Positions 16,890 through 24,447 of a stretch of 32,240 nt of DNA are shown here, piece after piece. Position 1 is the stretch's first letter. The number at the start of each line of letters is the position of its first letter. The notes beneath the pieces were generated by a model. It saw nothing but the letters and a program-made list of their open reading frames with translations. It did not search any database and was not told where the DNA came from. Where the stretch lies: assembly GCF_001583495.1 (NCBI RefSeq), contig NZ_LQAQ01000097.1, positions 1 to 32,240 of the forward strand. Direction: 5' to 3'. The DNA comes from Flammeovirga sp. SJP92. Its GTDB lineage: Bacteria; Bacteroidota; Bacteroidia; Cytophagales; Flammeovirgaceae. A program made the translations under genes and the position numbers.

Positions 16890-18728
16890 TTATTCTAATA
16901 TCCTCTTTACAGATGTTTTTTTCATAAATTCCTTAGGTGTAACTCCTGTAGATTTCTTGAACGCCCTATTAAAAGTACTTTTAGAGTGAAATCCTACTTC
17001 GTAAGCTATACTCAATAATGTAGATTTCTCCGCTTCTCCCATCATTACTTTCTTTGTAAATGCTCTTACTCTATAATCATTGACCAATTCTGGAAAGCTC
17101 ATTTTATACGACTGCTGAATCAGTTTGGTTAGCTTATGAGAAGGCATTCCCATAATACCTGCTACTTCATTCAGAGTGAGGTCCTGTTTTGTGTAAAGTT
17201 TTTCTTTTTCAAAAAGAACAGTTACTCTTTCCATAAACTCAGTCACTTCTTTATCATTCGAAGGGGACTCTTCCTTCCTGTAAGAACCTTTGAGTTCAAT
17301 AGGTTTTAAGATAGAATAATGTTTAAATATCCATCCTGAAATAAACACCAAATAGATAAAAGTAGAGTACCAGATCATCTCATCAGAAACATCTTGTAAA
17401 AGAAACTGAGAGGGAGCTATTATCACTCTATATGTTTGAATGATGACAGCAAATGCGTAAACTCCAATTAGAAGCACAGTACATTTCTGATAAAGTGAAA
17501 AAGCTTCCTTGACCGTTTTCACAATACTTCCTTGAAAGGTATCGGCAGGGTATTTTAAAAGATCTTGTCTGGCCGTATTCCAAGCATAAATAATGGCTAA
17601 AATTGAGATTATTTTTATAAGAAGATTGACAAAGGAATATTTTCTTTCGAGAAAAATAGTAAGTAAAGGCTCTTCCTGAAAAAGATAAAAGCTCAAGGAT
17701 AAAAGTACTCCAAAGCTTAATGCATATAATGAACGCCTGTAACTCCCCCAACCTGAATAACGGAAAATACGGTGCTGAACTACTCCCATTCCAATAAAAA
17801 GCAAGGGAATAAAGAAGTGATGCATTAAATGTAATCCTCCAAGAATATTTTTAAAAGGCATAAACAAGGAAGATGCAAACATTAATACTATCATAAAACT
17901 TCCACCTAGTACCATCAATGAGAGCTTATATTGACCCTGTTCATGATTAATCCAAAGAAAATAGAGGACTAATAGTAAAAGATGGAATAGCACCACCTGC
18001 GTCAGAGGTGTCAAATCCCAAACTTTACCTTTATAGACATCTTCCCAGTCTTCAATTTCCAATAACAGTTCTTCAGGCCCTTTACTTTGATGAGTATACG
18101 CTCTATTCGGTCTGTATTTTCCATTCGATAAACACTCAATCGAAGACCAGCTCCCTCTTGTCACTTTAAATTCAAAACTCGATACAGTGGAAGGTAATGT
18201 CAAAGTATAAATTCCTTTTTCGTTCTTTTTAAATTGATAATTCAAATCAAACGGTTCCCAATTATTAAAATCTCCTGTCAGAAAAAAATTGGATTCGTAA
18301 GGTGTAGAAGAAGGTAAACTCTGAAGTATAATAGTGGTTTGACCAGCTAAGTCTTCCCATCCTAATACATCCAAAAAAACGGTATCTGATTCATTTTCTG
18401 CAATAAAAACCCGGTTGGCTTTCGGTTTTCCATCTTGTGTGGACTCCACTTTCTCCCAGCTTCCTCTAGTTATTTTATACTCAAAGGCATTCAAACTTGA
18501 AGGAATAGTTACTACCCAAAGTCCATTTTGTTCCTGATGAAACTGATATTTTGTATCAGAAGGGTTCCATGCATTAAAAGAGCCTACCAAAAAAAGTGGT
18601 TCTTCTTGGGGATGATGCAATGGAAGTTGATGAATTACAAAGTTTACAGCCTCAACTGAAGTTGATAAAAACAGAGTAGAGATGAAGGTGAAGTAAGTAA
18701 GTAATTGTTGGTAATAATTCATTTTCAT
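16890..18728 (-). CDS. Membrane-bound AraC-family regulator with two starch-binding-like modules
   Basis: The 612-residue protein is read from the ATG at 18728 (MKMNYYQQ..), which gives a good signal peptide; the longest frame begins with TTG at 18767. Two homologous modules at about 31-120 and 134-227 share 'GSFNAWNP/GDFNNWEP' and 'KITRGSWEKVE/KVTRGSWSSIE', the look of CBM20/CBM48-type starch- and glycogen-binding sandwiches. Seven membrane helices lie at about 241-470. The cytoplasmic C-terminus ends in an AraC HTH (about 515-605, with 'LSIAYEVGFHSKSTFNRAFKK' split over the second helix pair). An odd helix number fits modules outside and HTH inside. It lies directly upstream of the amylase on the same strand, with no terminator between. 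It appears to be a one-protein glucan sensor and transcription regulator. Confidence 0.88.
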   Translation of the reverse strand: MKMNYYQQLLTYFTFISTLFLSTSVEAVNFVIHQLPLHHPQEEPLFLVGSFNAWNPSDTKYQFHQEQNGLWVVTIPSSLNAFEYKITRGSWEKVESTQDGKPKANRVFIAENESDTVFLDVLGWEDLAGQTTIILQSLPSSTPYESNFFLTGDFNNWEPFDLNYQFKKNEKGIYTLTLPSTVSSFEFKVTRGSWSSIECLSNGKYRPNRAYTHQSKGPEELLLEIEDWEDVYKGKVWDLTPLTQVVLFHLLLLVLYFLWINHEQGQYKLSLMVLGGSFMIVLMFASSLFMPFKNILGGLHLMHHFFIPLLFIGMGVVQHRIFRYSGWGSYRRSLYALSFGVLLSLSFYLFQEEPLLTIFLERKYSFVNLLIKIISILAIIYAWNTARQDLLKYPADTFQGSIVKTVKEAFSLYQKCTVLLIGVYAFAVIIQTYRVIIAPSQFLLQDVSDEMIWYSTFIYLVFISGWIFKHYSILKPIELKGSYRKEESPSNDKEVTEFMERVTVLFEKEKLYTKQDLTLNEVAGIMGMPSHKLTKLIQQSYKMSFPELVNDYRVRAFTKKVMMGEAEKSTLLSIAYEVGFHSKSTFNRAFKKSTGVTPKEFMKKTSVKRILE

Positions 18729-18811
18729 AGATTTACTGGTTAGCATCAATATACTACCCTCAATCAAGATGATAAACTTTATTCCTATTTTTTTATAGGT
18801 TCATGTACAAA

Positions 18812-18843
18812 AAAGACCCAACAATTAACACCATCGGGTCTTT
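18812..18843 (-). terminator. Intrinsic terminator between the outer-membrane protein and the AraC-type regulator
   Basis: AAAGACCC (18812-18819) pairs with GGGTCTTT (18836-18843), and the minus strand continues with T. It lies 18 bases after the stop codon at 18861. The GGGTCTTTTTTG tail and CCCGATG on the other arm repeat those of the terminator at 6120-6142. Confidence 0.75.
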
Positions 18844-18860
18844 CTTCAATGATTTTATTT

Positions 18861-19601
18861 TTAGAAAAATATAGTTGTACCAATTCTAAAAGTCTGCCCA
18901 TAAGACTGGTCCGCTTTATAAAAGCCAGAAAGTTGTAGTTTTTCTTTTAATGAATAAGCTACAAGTACTTCACAAGCTAAATTAGTAGTTGAGTACCGAA
19001 AGTCAGGTAATTGGACAATTGGTGTTACTTGCATATACATTTTCTGATTAATAATGATAGGTGTAATCACCTGAAATGTCATTCCATGCATTGCATTATT
19101 CTCTCCATTCTCATTGAGCTGTCCTGCTTTTTCTGACATATATTGATAAGAGATGATTGGAAAAAACTGTATCCTTTCAAAGGCCATGACACCCAACGTT
19201 AACCCTGGAGCTACTACCCAACGTCCACTTCCTAGTCCTTTATCTACATTTCCTGTAGGACTGTAGATATCTACTGATGGACCAAATGCTCCCACCAACT
19301 TATCGTAATTTTTATAAGGCAGGTAGAAATAGCGAAGTCGAACATCTCCAATACCTGTTTCATTGGTTTGAGTGTTAGTAAGAATTGGTAATTCCCCTAA
19401 AATCAAATGCTTTTCTGAAGGAGCAATAATAAAGGAATTCCTCAATCCATATTGATTTTGTGCCGGCGCACTTTCAAATTGAACATCTACCTGAGAATAA
19501 AAGTTGGTAGGTTTGGATGCATCAATTGGCTCTTCTTGTCCAAAGGCTGAATGTCCAATCAATGCAATCACAATAAAAAAGCCTGATAATAAGTTCTTCA
19601 T
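18861..19601 (-). CDS. Outer-membrane beta-barrel protein, transporter-like
   Basis: The 246-residue protein has a signal peptide (about 1-21, ending HSAFG/Q) and alternating beta-strands through to a terminal IFF, typical of a small outer-membrane barrel. The pattern 'GIGDVRLRYFYL', 'FGPSVDIYSPTGN' and 'GSGRWVVAPGLTLGV' resembles the 'MetA-pathway of phenol degradation' barrel family (PF13557-like). Members are found widely and their cargo is mostly unknown. It ends in its own terminator and is divergent from the gene at 19782, with which it shares a 180-base promoter region. A link to the starch locus is possible but not shown. Confidence 0.75.
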   Translation of the reverse strand: MKNLLSGFFIVIALIGHSAFGQEEPIDASKPTNFYSQVDVQFESAPAQNQYGLRNSFIIAPSEKHLILGELPILTNTQTNETGIGDVRLRYFYLPYKNYDKLVGAFGPSVDIYSPTGNVDKGLGSGRWVVAPGLTLGVMAFERIQFFPIISYQYMSEKAGQLNENGENNAMHGMTFQVITPIIINQKMYMQVTPIVQLPDFRYSTTNLACEVLVAYSLKEKLQLSGFYKADQSYGQTFRIGTTIFF

Positions 19602-19781
19602 ATTTTCTTATTTAAAATATCTATTCTCTATCAGAAGGGCTTTCCTACCTATAAATCCCTAATGCTTATTTTATCCCCTTTCTGTTTAGGGCTTTTCAAT
19701 ATCTTTTTCCCTTTTCCATACAAAAGGTGAGTTCTATTCATCAATAAACTCAGTTGTAATACATCAGAAAATTGATTCAAA

Positions 19782-20297
19782 ATGGAAAAAAGATCAAAAC
19801 AATTACTGCCCTTGTTCATTGCTATATTAATCGTATTAAGCCTCGGAAAACTCTCTGCACAAAACCGTCCAAAAGGGTTTCTGTCCATCACTACTTCAGG
19901 CTCCAATGTTATGCAAAGAAATGCTCATTCTGGTATTTTAAGCATCGATTATAATCATTACCTCTCCGACTCTTGGATGATTGGTGCTTCTTTTATTGGT
20001 GATTGGGAAAAAGAAAACGGTATTCATCAACCTTTCAAAGGTTCTATGGCTATTTATGGTACTTTTCTTTTTGGAAAGAGTAAACACTGGGGAATTGGCG
20101 GAGGATACGCCAAAGATATTATCAACGGAAACAACTTTAAGTTTGGCAATGATTATGTGGATGGTTTTATCATGTATTTCATTCCCATCAAAGGAATTGG
20201 TTATATCTGTCCAAGAGTAGGTTATGTGCATGATATTCAAGATCAAGAACAGAGTATTTCGGCAGGGTTGAGTTTTAGTATTCCGATTGGAAAGTAA
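19782..20297 (+). CDS. Small outer-membrane beta-barrel-like protein
   Basis: The 171-residue protein has a signal peptide (ending near KLSAQ) and a mature part of about 145 residues. The mature part is made of short amphipathic strands ('GILSIDYNHYLSDSWMIGASFIGDW', 'GIGGGYAKDI', 'AGLSFSIPIGK'), as in 8-stranded outer-membrane barrels. I do not recognise a specific family. It diverges from the gene at 18861 and converges on the one at 20428, with a hairpin terminator behind it. The role is unknown. Confidence 0.7.
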   Translation: MEKRSKQLLPLFIAILIVLSLGKLSAQNRPKGFLSITTSGSNVMQRNAHSGILSIDYNHYLSDSWMIGASFIGDWEKENGIHQPFKGSMAIYGTFLFGKSKHWGIGGGYAKDIINGNNFKFGNDYVDGFIMYFIPIKGIGYICPRVGYVHDIQDQEQSISAGLSFSIPIGK

Positions 20298-20316
20298 TGC
20301 TTTCTAAAACAAAAAA

Positions 20317-20346
20317 AGGTACTCCACTGTTAAAGTGAGAGTACCT
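20317..20346 (-). terminator. Terminator for the gene at 20428
   Basis: AGGTACTC (20317-20324) pairs with GAGTACCT (20339-20346), extended inside by CACT/AGTG with a one-base bulge. Seven T follow on the minus strand. Confidence 0.75.
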
Positions 20347-20367
20347 CCTACAACATGTAACAAAATC

Positions 20368-20384
20368 GATCGGCAGAACCGATC
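20368..20384 (+). terminator. Hairpin terminator for the gene at 19782
   Basis: GATCGG (20368-20373) pairs perfectly with CCGATC (20379-20384) around a 5-base loop, followed by TCTTTT. The short U-run makes it weaker than the neighbouring one. Confidence 0.55.
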
Positions 20385-20427
20385 TCTTTTGCAAAGTAAG
20401 TCTAATGTGTATTCTGAAATTTGATTA

Positions 20428-20955
20428 TTAGTATTTTTTAGATTTGGTAATATGAAATAATAGTTTCGGGTGAAGCACGGGGTTAGTCAACTTATTGGCT
20501 GTCCAAAAACACCTAATAATGTTTTTATGATCACTTGCAGACTGCATATGAATCCACAAATTGTTCAAACTCATTTTTTTTGTAATACCTTGAATGTGGG
20601 AAGATCCAATTTGAGAAATCATGCCCTGAGGAAACATTTTCATAATATAGTTAGGTACCATATCCCCCTCCTTATATACGGTTGGAACAACACTATTCCA
20701 TTTCTCATCTTTATAATAACCTAAAGAGTGGATAGCGTTTTGTGCTTTAAGTTCTTTTACAAGAGCTTCAGTAATATAATATTGATCATTAGATAAGATA
20801 CATATTTCAATTCCTTTAGGAACTCTTGTAAACTTATCCTCCACATGATCATAGGCTCCAAAGACGATAAAATCACCTTCCTTAGATTGAAGGATATCAC
20901 TTTCAATTAGTTGATCTGTTTTATCATCACCATATATTCTCTGTGACATCGTCAT
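20428..20955 (-). CDS. Unidentified cytoplasmic protein
   Basis: The 175-residue protein has no signal peptide or membrane helix. The ATG at 20955 and one two codons later (20949) are both possible. It has 'GDFIVFGAYDHVEDKFTRVPKGIEICILS' near the middle of its first half, followed by 'ITEALVKELKAQNAI'. This faintly recalls the Stv putative-adhesin fold ('HG....VP.g..i.fy'), but the expected His-Gly is absent, so I make no assignment. A terminator lies behind it and the composition matches its neighbours, which supports a real gene. It is isolated and its role is unknown. Confidence 0.6.
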   Translation of the reverse strand: MTMSQRIYGDDKTDQLIESDILQSKEGDFIVFGAYDHVEDKFTRVPKGIEICILSNDQYYITEALVKELKAQNAIHSLGYYKDEKWNSVVPTVYKEGDMVPNYIMKMFPQGMISQIGSSHIQGITKKMSLNNLWIHMQSASDHKNIIRCFWTANKLTNPVLHPKLLFHITKSKKY

Positions 20956-21176
20956 TAATAGTTTCCTTTTTGGTACGAATGCAAGTAAGAATATTCAATT
21001 CGGAAAAAAAACAACAATTGAGTGAATGGTACTATTTTTTTAGTAAATGGATTTTTTCTTGGGTTTTGGTAAAAAAGTATGCAATTTGAAAGGGAAAATA
21101 GGTAAGAAAAAAGCTCCTTCATTCTATCCCCTGAACGTAAAATCAATGGATTTTTTGAGTTGTATTCTTCTCCTGC

Positions 21177-21196
21177 TATAGAATATATATTCTATA
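21177..21196. promoter_or_regulatory. 20-bp perfect palindrome upstream of the TPR-kinase operon
   Basis: TATAGAATATATATTCTATA is a perfect palindrome centred about 45 bases before the ATG at 21232. A TTTG at 21154-21157 stands 19 bases before it, so it would overlap the -7 region of any promoter using that element. It could be an operator for the operon, or a cruciform-prone AT tract. Confidence 0.4.
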
Positions 21197-21231
21197 AACT
21201 TATTACAAACTATTTTAATTTATTACTGACT

Positions 21232-21780
21232 ATGTCTGAAAACTTAGTTGCTTCAAACGTCATTGAAGTAGAGCTTTACGCTGATGAAATCATCAAGAAC
21301 TTCAACAACATGTACACTGAAACAGGTTCTCCTGTTCAACCTGTAGTAATTGATCCTTTTGTAAAAACGGATATCAGTGGTATCAAAAACATCAAATCTG
21401 GTGAAACCATCACTGTAAAACTTGCTCAAGAAACAGCGGATAAACTAAAAGCAAAGTTGATCTATTTACAAGTACAAAACCTTACTACTAACTCAAAAGA
21501 TATTATGGGTAAAGTAGCATGGTCGAAGTATTTTGACTTTAAAGAACAACCTGCTAAAAAATTGACGACTGTTGCTCCAAATGGATGTATTTATTTTGAG
21601 CCAGATGATGATGGTGTTATCAATGCTCAAACTATCAAGTTTGATAAAGAAGAAGATGATATTTTAATCTCTTATTATGTTGTCCTTAAATTCAAATTAA
21701 AAGACAATTGTGGTGATGTTCAAAAGTATTATTGTATTATTGATCCTATTGGACAGATTAGTAGAGATCAAGGTACATGA
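21232..21780 (+). CDS. Unidentified small protein, first gene of the kinase operon
   Basis: The 182-residue protein is read from the ATG at 21232 (MSENLVAS..). A longer frame from 21160 adds residues that overlap the palindrome and is unlikely. There is no signal peptide. The sequence is beta-rich, acidic toward the end, with 'ISYYVVLKF..' and 'QKYYCIIDPIGQIS' at the C-terminus. That faintly resembles the AidA/PixA inclusion-body protein family, whose members end in a 'Y.vDP' strand, but the assignment is weak. It overlaps the kinase by four bases (ATGA), so the two are translationally coupled. It may be the output or the ligand-sensing partner of the two-component pair. Confidence 0.7.
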   Translation: MSENLVASNVIEVELYADEIIKNFNNMYTETGSPVQPVVIDPFVKTDISGIKNIKSGETITVKLAQETADKLKAKLIYLQVQNLTTNSKDIMGKVAWSKYFDFKEQPAKKLTTVAPNGCIYFEPDDDGVINAQTIKFDKEEDDILISYYVVLKFKLKDNCGDVQKYYCIIDPIGQISRDQGT

Positions 21781-23618
21781 TCAAGTATAACAAAAAGCAA
21801 AGCAAAACATTGATTAACATTCTAAAAGTTTATTATTTAATCCTACTGATGTTTTTTTTATGCATTTTTAATCTATCGGCTGAGAATAAAAAATCAGCCA
21901 ATAGATTAATCAAATATGTAGAAATTAACAAACAAAAACTTTCAATAGATTCAATAGCTATTTATTACTCCAGCATTGGATATAACCTAAATAATATTGA
22001 AGGACTTCAATACTTAGAAAAAGCTCTAGAAATTTCTAAAAGAACTGAAAACTTTAAACTACAATCTAAGGTTTTTGAAAACATGGGTAATATCCATAGA
22101 ATCCTAGGAAACAAATCTAAAGCAATAGATTGTATACTAAAAGCCATTCAAATAAATAAAAAATTTCAAGATAATTATTTACAAGCACTTAATTATTCAC
22201 AACTTGCTGGTATATATTATTCTGATAAGGATTACTCGGAAGCAATAAAGTATTACAAAGCGGCATTACAAACTTTTCCTGAAGATTTAAAAACAAGTTC
22301 TAAATCAATTTTATTAAACTATATGATGCTCGTTTTAAATACTGGCGACACATACAGAATATTAAAAAATTATGATAAATCAATAGATTCGTTTATAAGT
22401 GTTTTGACTTTAAATGAAGAAGCGGAAAAAAATGATATAATTTTTGGTTATGCATATGGAAACTTAGGCATGGCTCAAATGTCTTTAAATCAAAACAAGG
22501 ACGCTGAGAAGAACCTCAAACTAGGTGTTCATTATTTAAAAAAAGTTGAAGACCACCTAACAGCTGAAATATTTAGAGTAGAGCTAGGCAAATTATATTT
22601 ACAAAAAGGGCAAGAAGATAGAGCTGAAGATATTTTTCTTTTAGCTTATAGTCGCTTCAAAAAGTTACATGCTAAAGAGCAAATCAAGGAGATTACAGAA
22701 TTACTAGCTTCTTTTTATGAAGAAAGGAATCAATTCAACAAGGCTTTACTGTACGAAAAGGAAAAAGCAATTTATAAAGACTCTTTAATCAATAAAGAAT
22801 CAATAAAAAAAATTGAACACGCCAAGCATCAGATGGAACTCAATGAGATGGAACATCAAATGGAATTAATCAGGCAAGAAGCCACTTTCCGTTCTTATCT
22901 CTCTATTGCCATTGGAGCATTGGCTTTTGTATTAGTTGGCTTCTCTGTCTATTTCTATGTAGAATCCATAAAAAAGAAAAAAGTTAACATTATGCTTCGT
23001 CAGCAACGGGATATGATTGCTGAACGAGAAGAAGAAAAAGCACTACTTTTAAAAGAGTTAAACCATAGAGTAAAAAATAATTTACAAATGATTTCCAGTC
23101 TACTTAACCTTCAGAGTAGAAAACTAGGAGATCACCCTGCTGTTACAGCTATAGATTCTGGAAGATTTAGAGTAGAAGCTATGTCTTTAATCCATCAAAA
23201 GTTATATCAAAAAGATGTACATACTGAAATTGAAATAGATAATTATCTCAAAGATCTTGTACTCAACTTGATGTATAGTTTTCAGGCTTCATTCACTCCT
23301 ATTTTCAATATAAAACCCGTTATGCTCCATATTGATAAAGCCATTCCACTGGGATTAATTATCAATGAATTTGTGACGAATGCCATGAAGTACGCTTATG
23401 AAGGAATAGAAGAACCTAAAATGTGGATAGATCTAAAGCAAATTGACTCCCAAATTATCGTTAAAGTCAAAGACAATGGGGTTGGTATTCTTAATGGAAA
23501 ATCAAATGGAACCAACTTCGGGTTAAACTTAGTCGATTCTTTGGTAAAGCAATTAGATGGCAGGGTTTCTTATGAAACCGACAGGGGGACAGCATGCATT
23601 TTAATTATCAATAAGTAA
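21777..23618 (+). CDS. TPR-containing sensor histidine kinase (HisKA_2 type)
   Basis: The 613-residue membrane kinase has a first hydrophobic segment at about 12-33, a periplasmic TPR array at about 50-360 ('ALEISKRTENFKLQSKVFENMGNIHRILGNKSKAIDC' and later units) and a second membrane helix at about 374-394. The kinase core has phosphoacceptor H430 in 'LLKELNHRVKNNLQMISSLL', the HisKA_2 dimerisation form, followed by a HATPase domain with N-box 'INEFVTNAMKYAY', 'VKDNGVGI' and 'GTNFGLNLV'. It should sense through the TPR part and pass phosphate to the regulator two bases downstream. Kinases of this form are common in Cytophagales and are usually paired with LytTR regulators. Confidence 0.93.
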   Translation: MIKYNKKQSKTLINILKVYYLILLMFFLCIFNLSAENKKSANRLIKYVEINKQKLSIDSIAIYYSSIGYNLNNIEGLQYLEKALEISKRTENFKLQSKVFENMGNIHRILGNKSKAIDCILKAIQINKKFQDNYLQALNYSQLAGIYYSDKDYSEAIKYYKAALQTFPEDLKTSSKSILLNYMMLVLNTGDTYRILKNYDKSIDSFISVLTLNEEAEKNDIIFGYAYGNLGMAQMSLNQNKDAEKNLKLGVHYLKKVEDHLTAEIFRVELGKLYLQKGQEDRAEDIFLLAYSRFKKLHAKEQIKEITELLASFYEERNQFNKALLYEKEKAIYKDSLINKESIKKIEHAKHQMELNEMEHQMELIRQEATFRSYLSIAIGALAFVLVGFSVYFYVESIKKKKVNIMLRQQRDMIAEREEEKALLLKELNHRVKNNLQMISSLLNLQSRKLGDHPAVTAIDSGRFRVEAMSLIHQKLYQKDVHTEIEIDNYLKDLVLNLMYSFQASFTPIFNIKPVMLHIDKAIPLGLIINEFVTNAMKYAYEGIEEPKMWIDLKQIDSQIIVKVKDNGVGILNGKSNGTNFGLNLVDSLVKQLDGRVSYETDRGTACILIINK

Positions 23619-23619
23619 T

Positions 23620-24372
23620 ATGAGTAATCTAATTAATATATTAATTATAGAAGATGAGATACTATTAGCGCAGGATTTACAGTTGCGATTAGAAAGTACT
23701 AATAACTATAAGACAACAATAGCACAGAGTTATGAAGAAGCCATAAAAATATTGGTTACTTCAAAAATTGATTTTTTAATTATTGATATCACATTAAAGG
23801 GAGATAAATCAGGGATTGACCTTGCTGAAAAAGTGAATGAAAAATTTCACCTTCCATTTATCTTTCTGACTTCACATGCAGATCAACAAACTTTCGACAA
23901 GGCTAAACTCGTAAAACCACACGCTTATCTATTAAAACCGTTCAATGACCGCATGATTAGCATGTCTATTGATTTGGCGCTTTCAAATTTCACAAGTAAT
24001 GAAGAAGAAGAACAGGAGAAAGCAGTGGCTTCAGTAGAAGAAGAAAACGAAGTGCCACAAAAACCACTTTTTATCAAACAGGATAATGTTTTTAAAAAAG
24101 TAGATATTAAAGATATTGTCTATTTAGAGGCTGACAGTAATTATACAATAGTACATACTTTGGAGCATGATTATACTTATTCTCAAGTACTGAAAAAATT
24201 TCAAGAGAAACTTAGTCAGTCTTTTTTTTTAAGAATTCATAGAAGTTATATTATCAACACAGATTATGTCACTTCTTTTGAATACAACTCCATAACACTG
24301 AACAATAATCTTAAACTACCTGTTAGTAAACAAAATAAAGACGAAGTATTTAAGCGTTTTCAAACGATATAG
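23620..24372 (+). CDS. LytTR-family response regulator
   Basis: The 250-residue cytoplasmic regulator has a receiver domain at about 1-122 (acidic pocket 'IIEDE' near residue 10, phosphoacceptor D56 in 'LIIDITLKG', 'LTSHAD', and conserved K in 'YLLKPF'). A short acidic linker (EEEEQEKA..EEENE) follows, then a LytTR DNA-binding domain at about 150-250 ('DIVYLEADSNYTIVHT', 'FLRIHRSYIIN', 'LPVSKQNKDEV'). It starts one base after the kinase stop and is surely co-expressed with it. Targets are unknown; LytTR proteins often bind direct repeats, which are not obvious upstream of this operon. Confidence 0.95.
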   Translation: MSNLINILIIEDEILLAQDLQLRLESTNNYKTTIAQSYEEAIKILVTSKIDFLIIDITLKGDKSGIDLAEKVNEKFHLPFIFLTSHADQQTFDKAKLVKPHAYLLKPFNDRMISMSIDLALSNFTSNEEEEQEKAVASVEEENEVPQKPLFIKQDNVFKKVDIKDIVYLEADSNYTIVHTLEHDYTYSQVLKKFQEKLSQSFFLRIHRSYIINTDYVTSFEYNSITLNNNLKLPVSKQNKDEVFKRFQTI

Positions 24373-24394
24373 CAATACCTCTTTCAACTAGAAA

Positions 24395-24422
24395 AGGCTA
24401 TAATGTTTCTACATTATAGCCT
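24395..24422. terminator. Bidirectional intrinsic terminator
   Basis: AGGCTATAATGT (24395-24406) pairs perfectly with ACATTATAGCCT (24411-24422). A T-rich tract follows on both strands. It separates the converging kinase operon and BamA-like gene. Confidence 0.9.
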
Positions 24423-24447
24423 TTATATCTCACAATATTCCTTCCGC

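Noticed and set aside
20955-21146. 63-residue minus-strand open frame before the gene at 20428
   Set aside because: Low-complexity, no family resemblance, and it ends at the ATG of the better-supported gene; treated as spacer.
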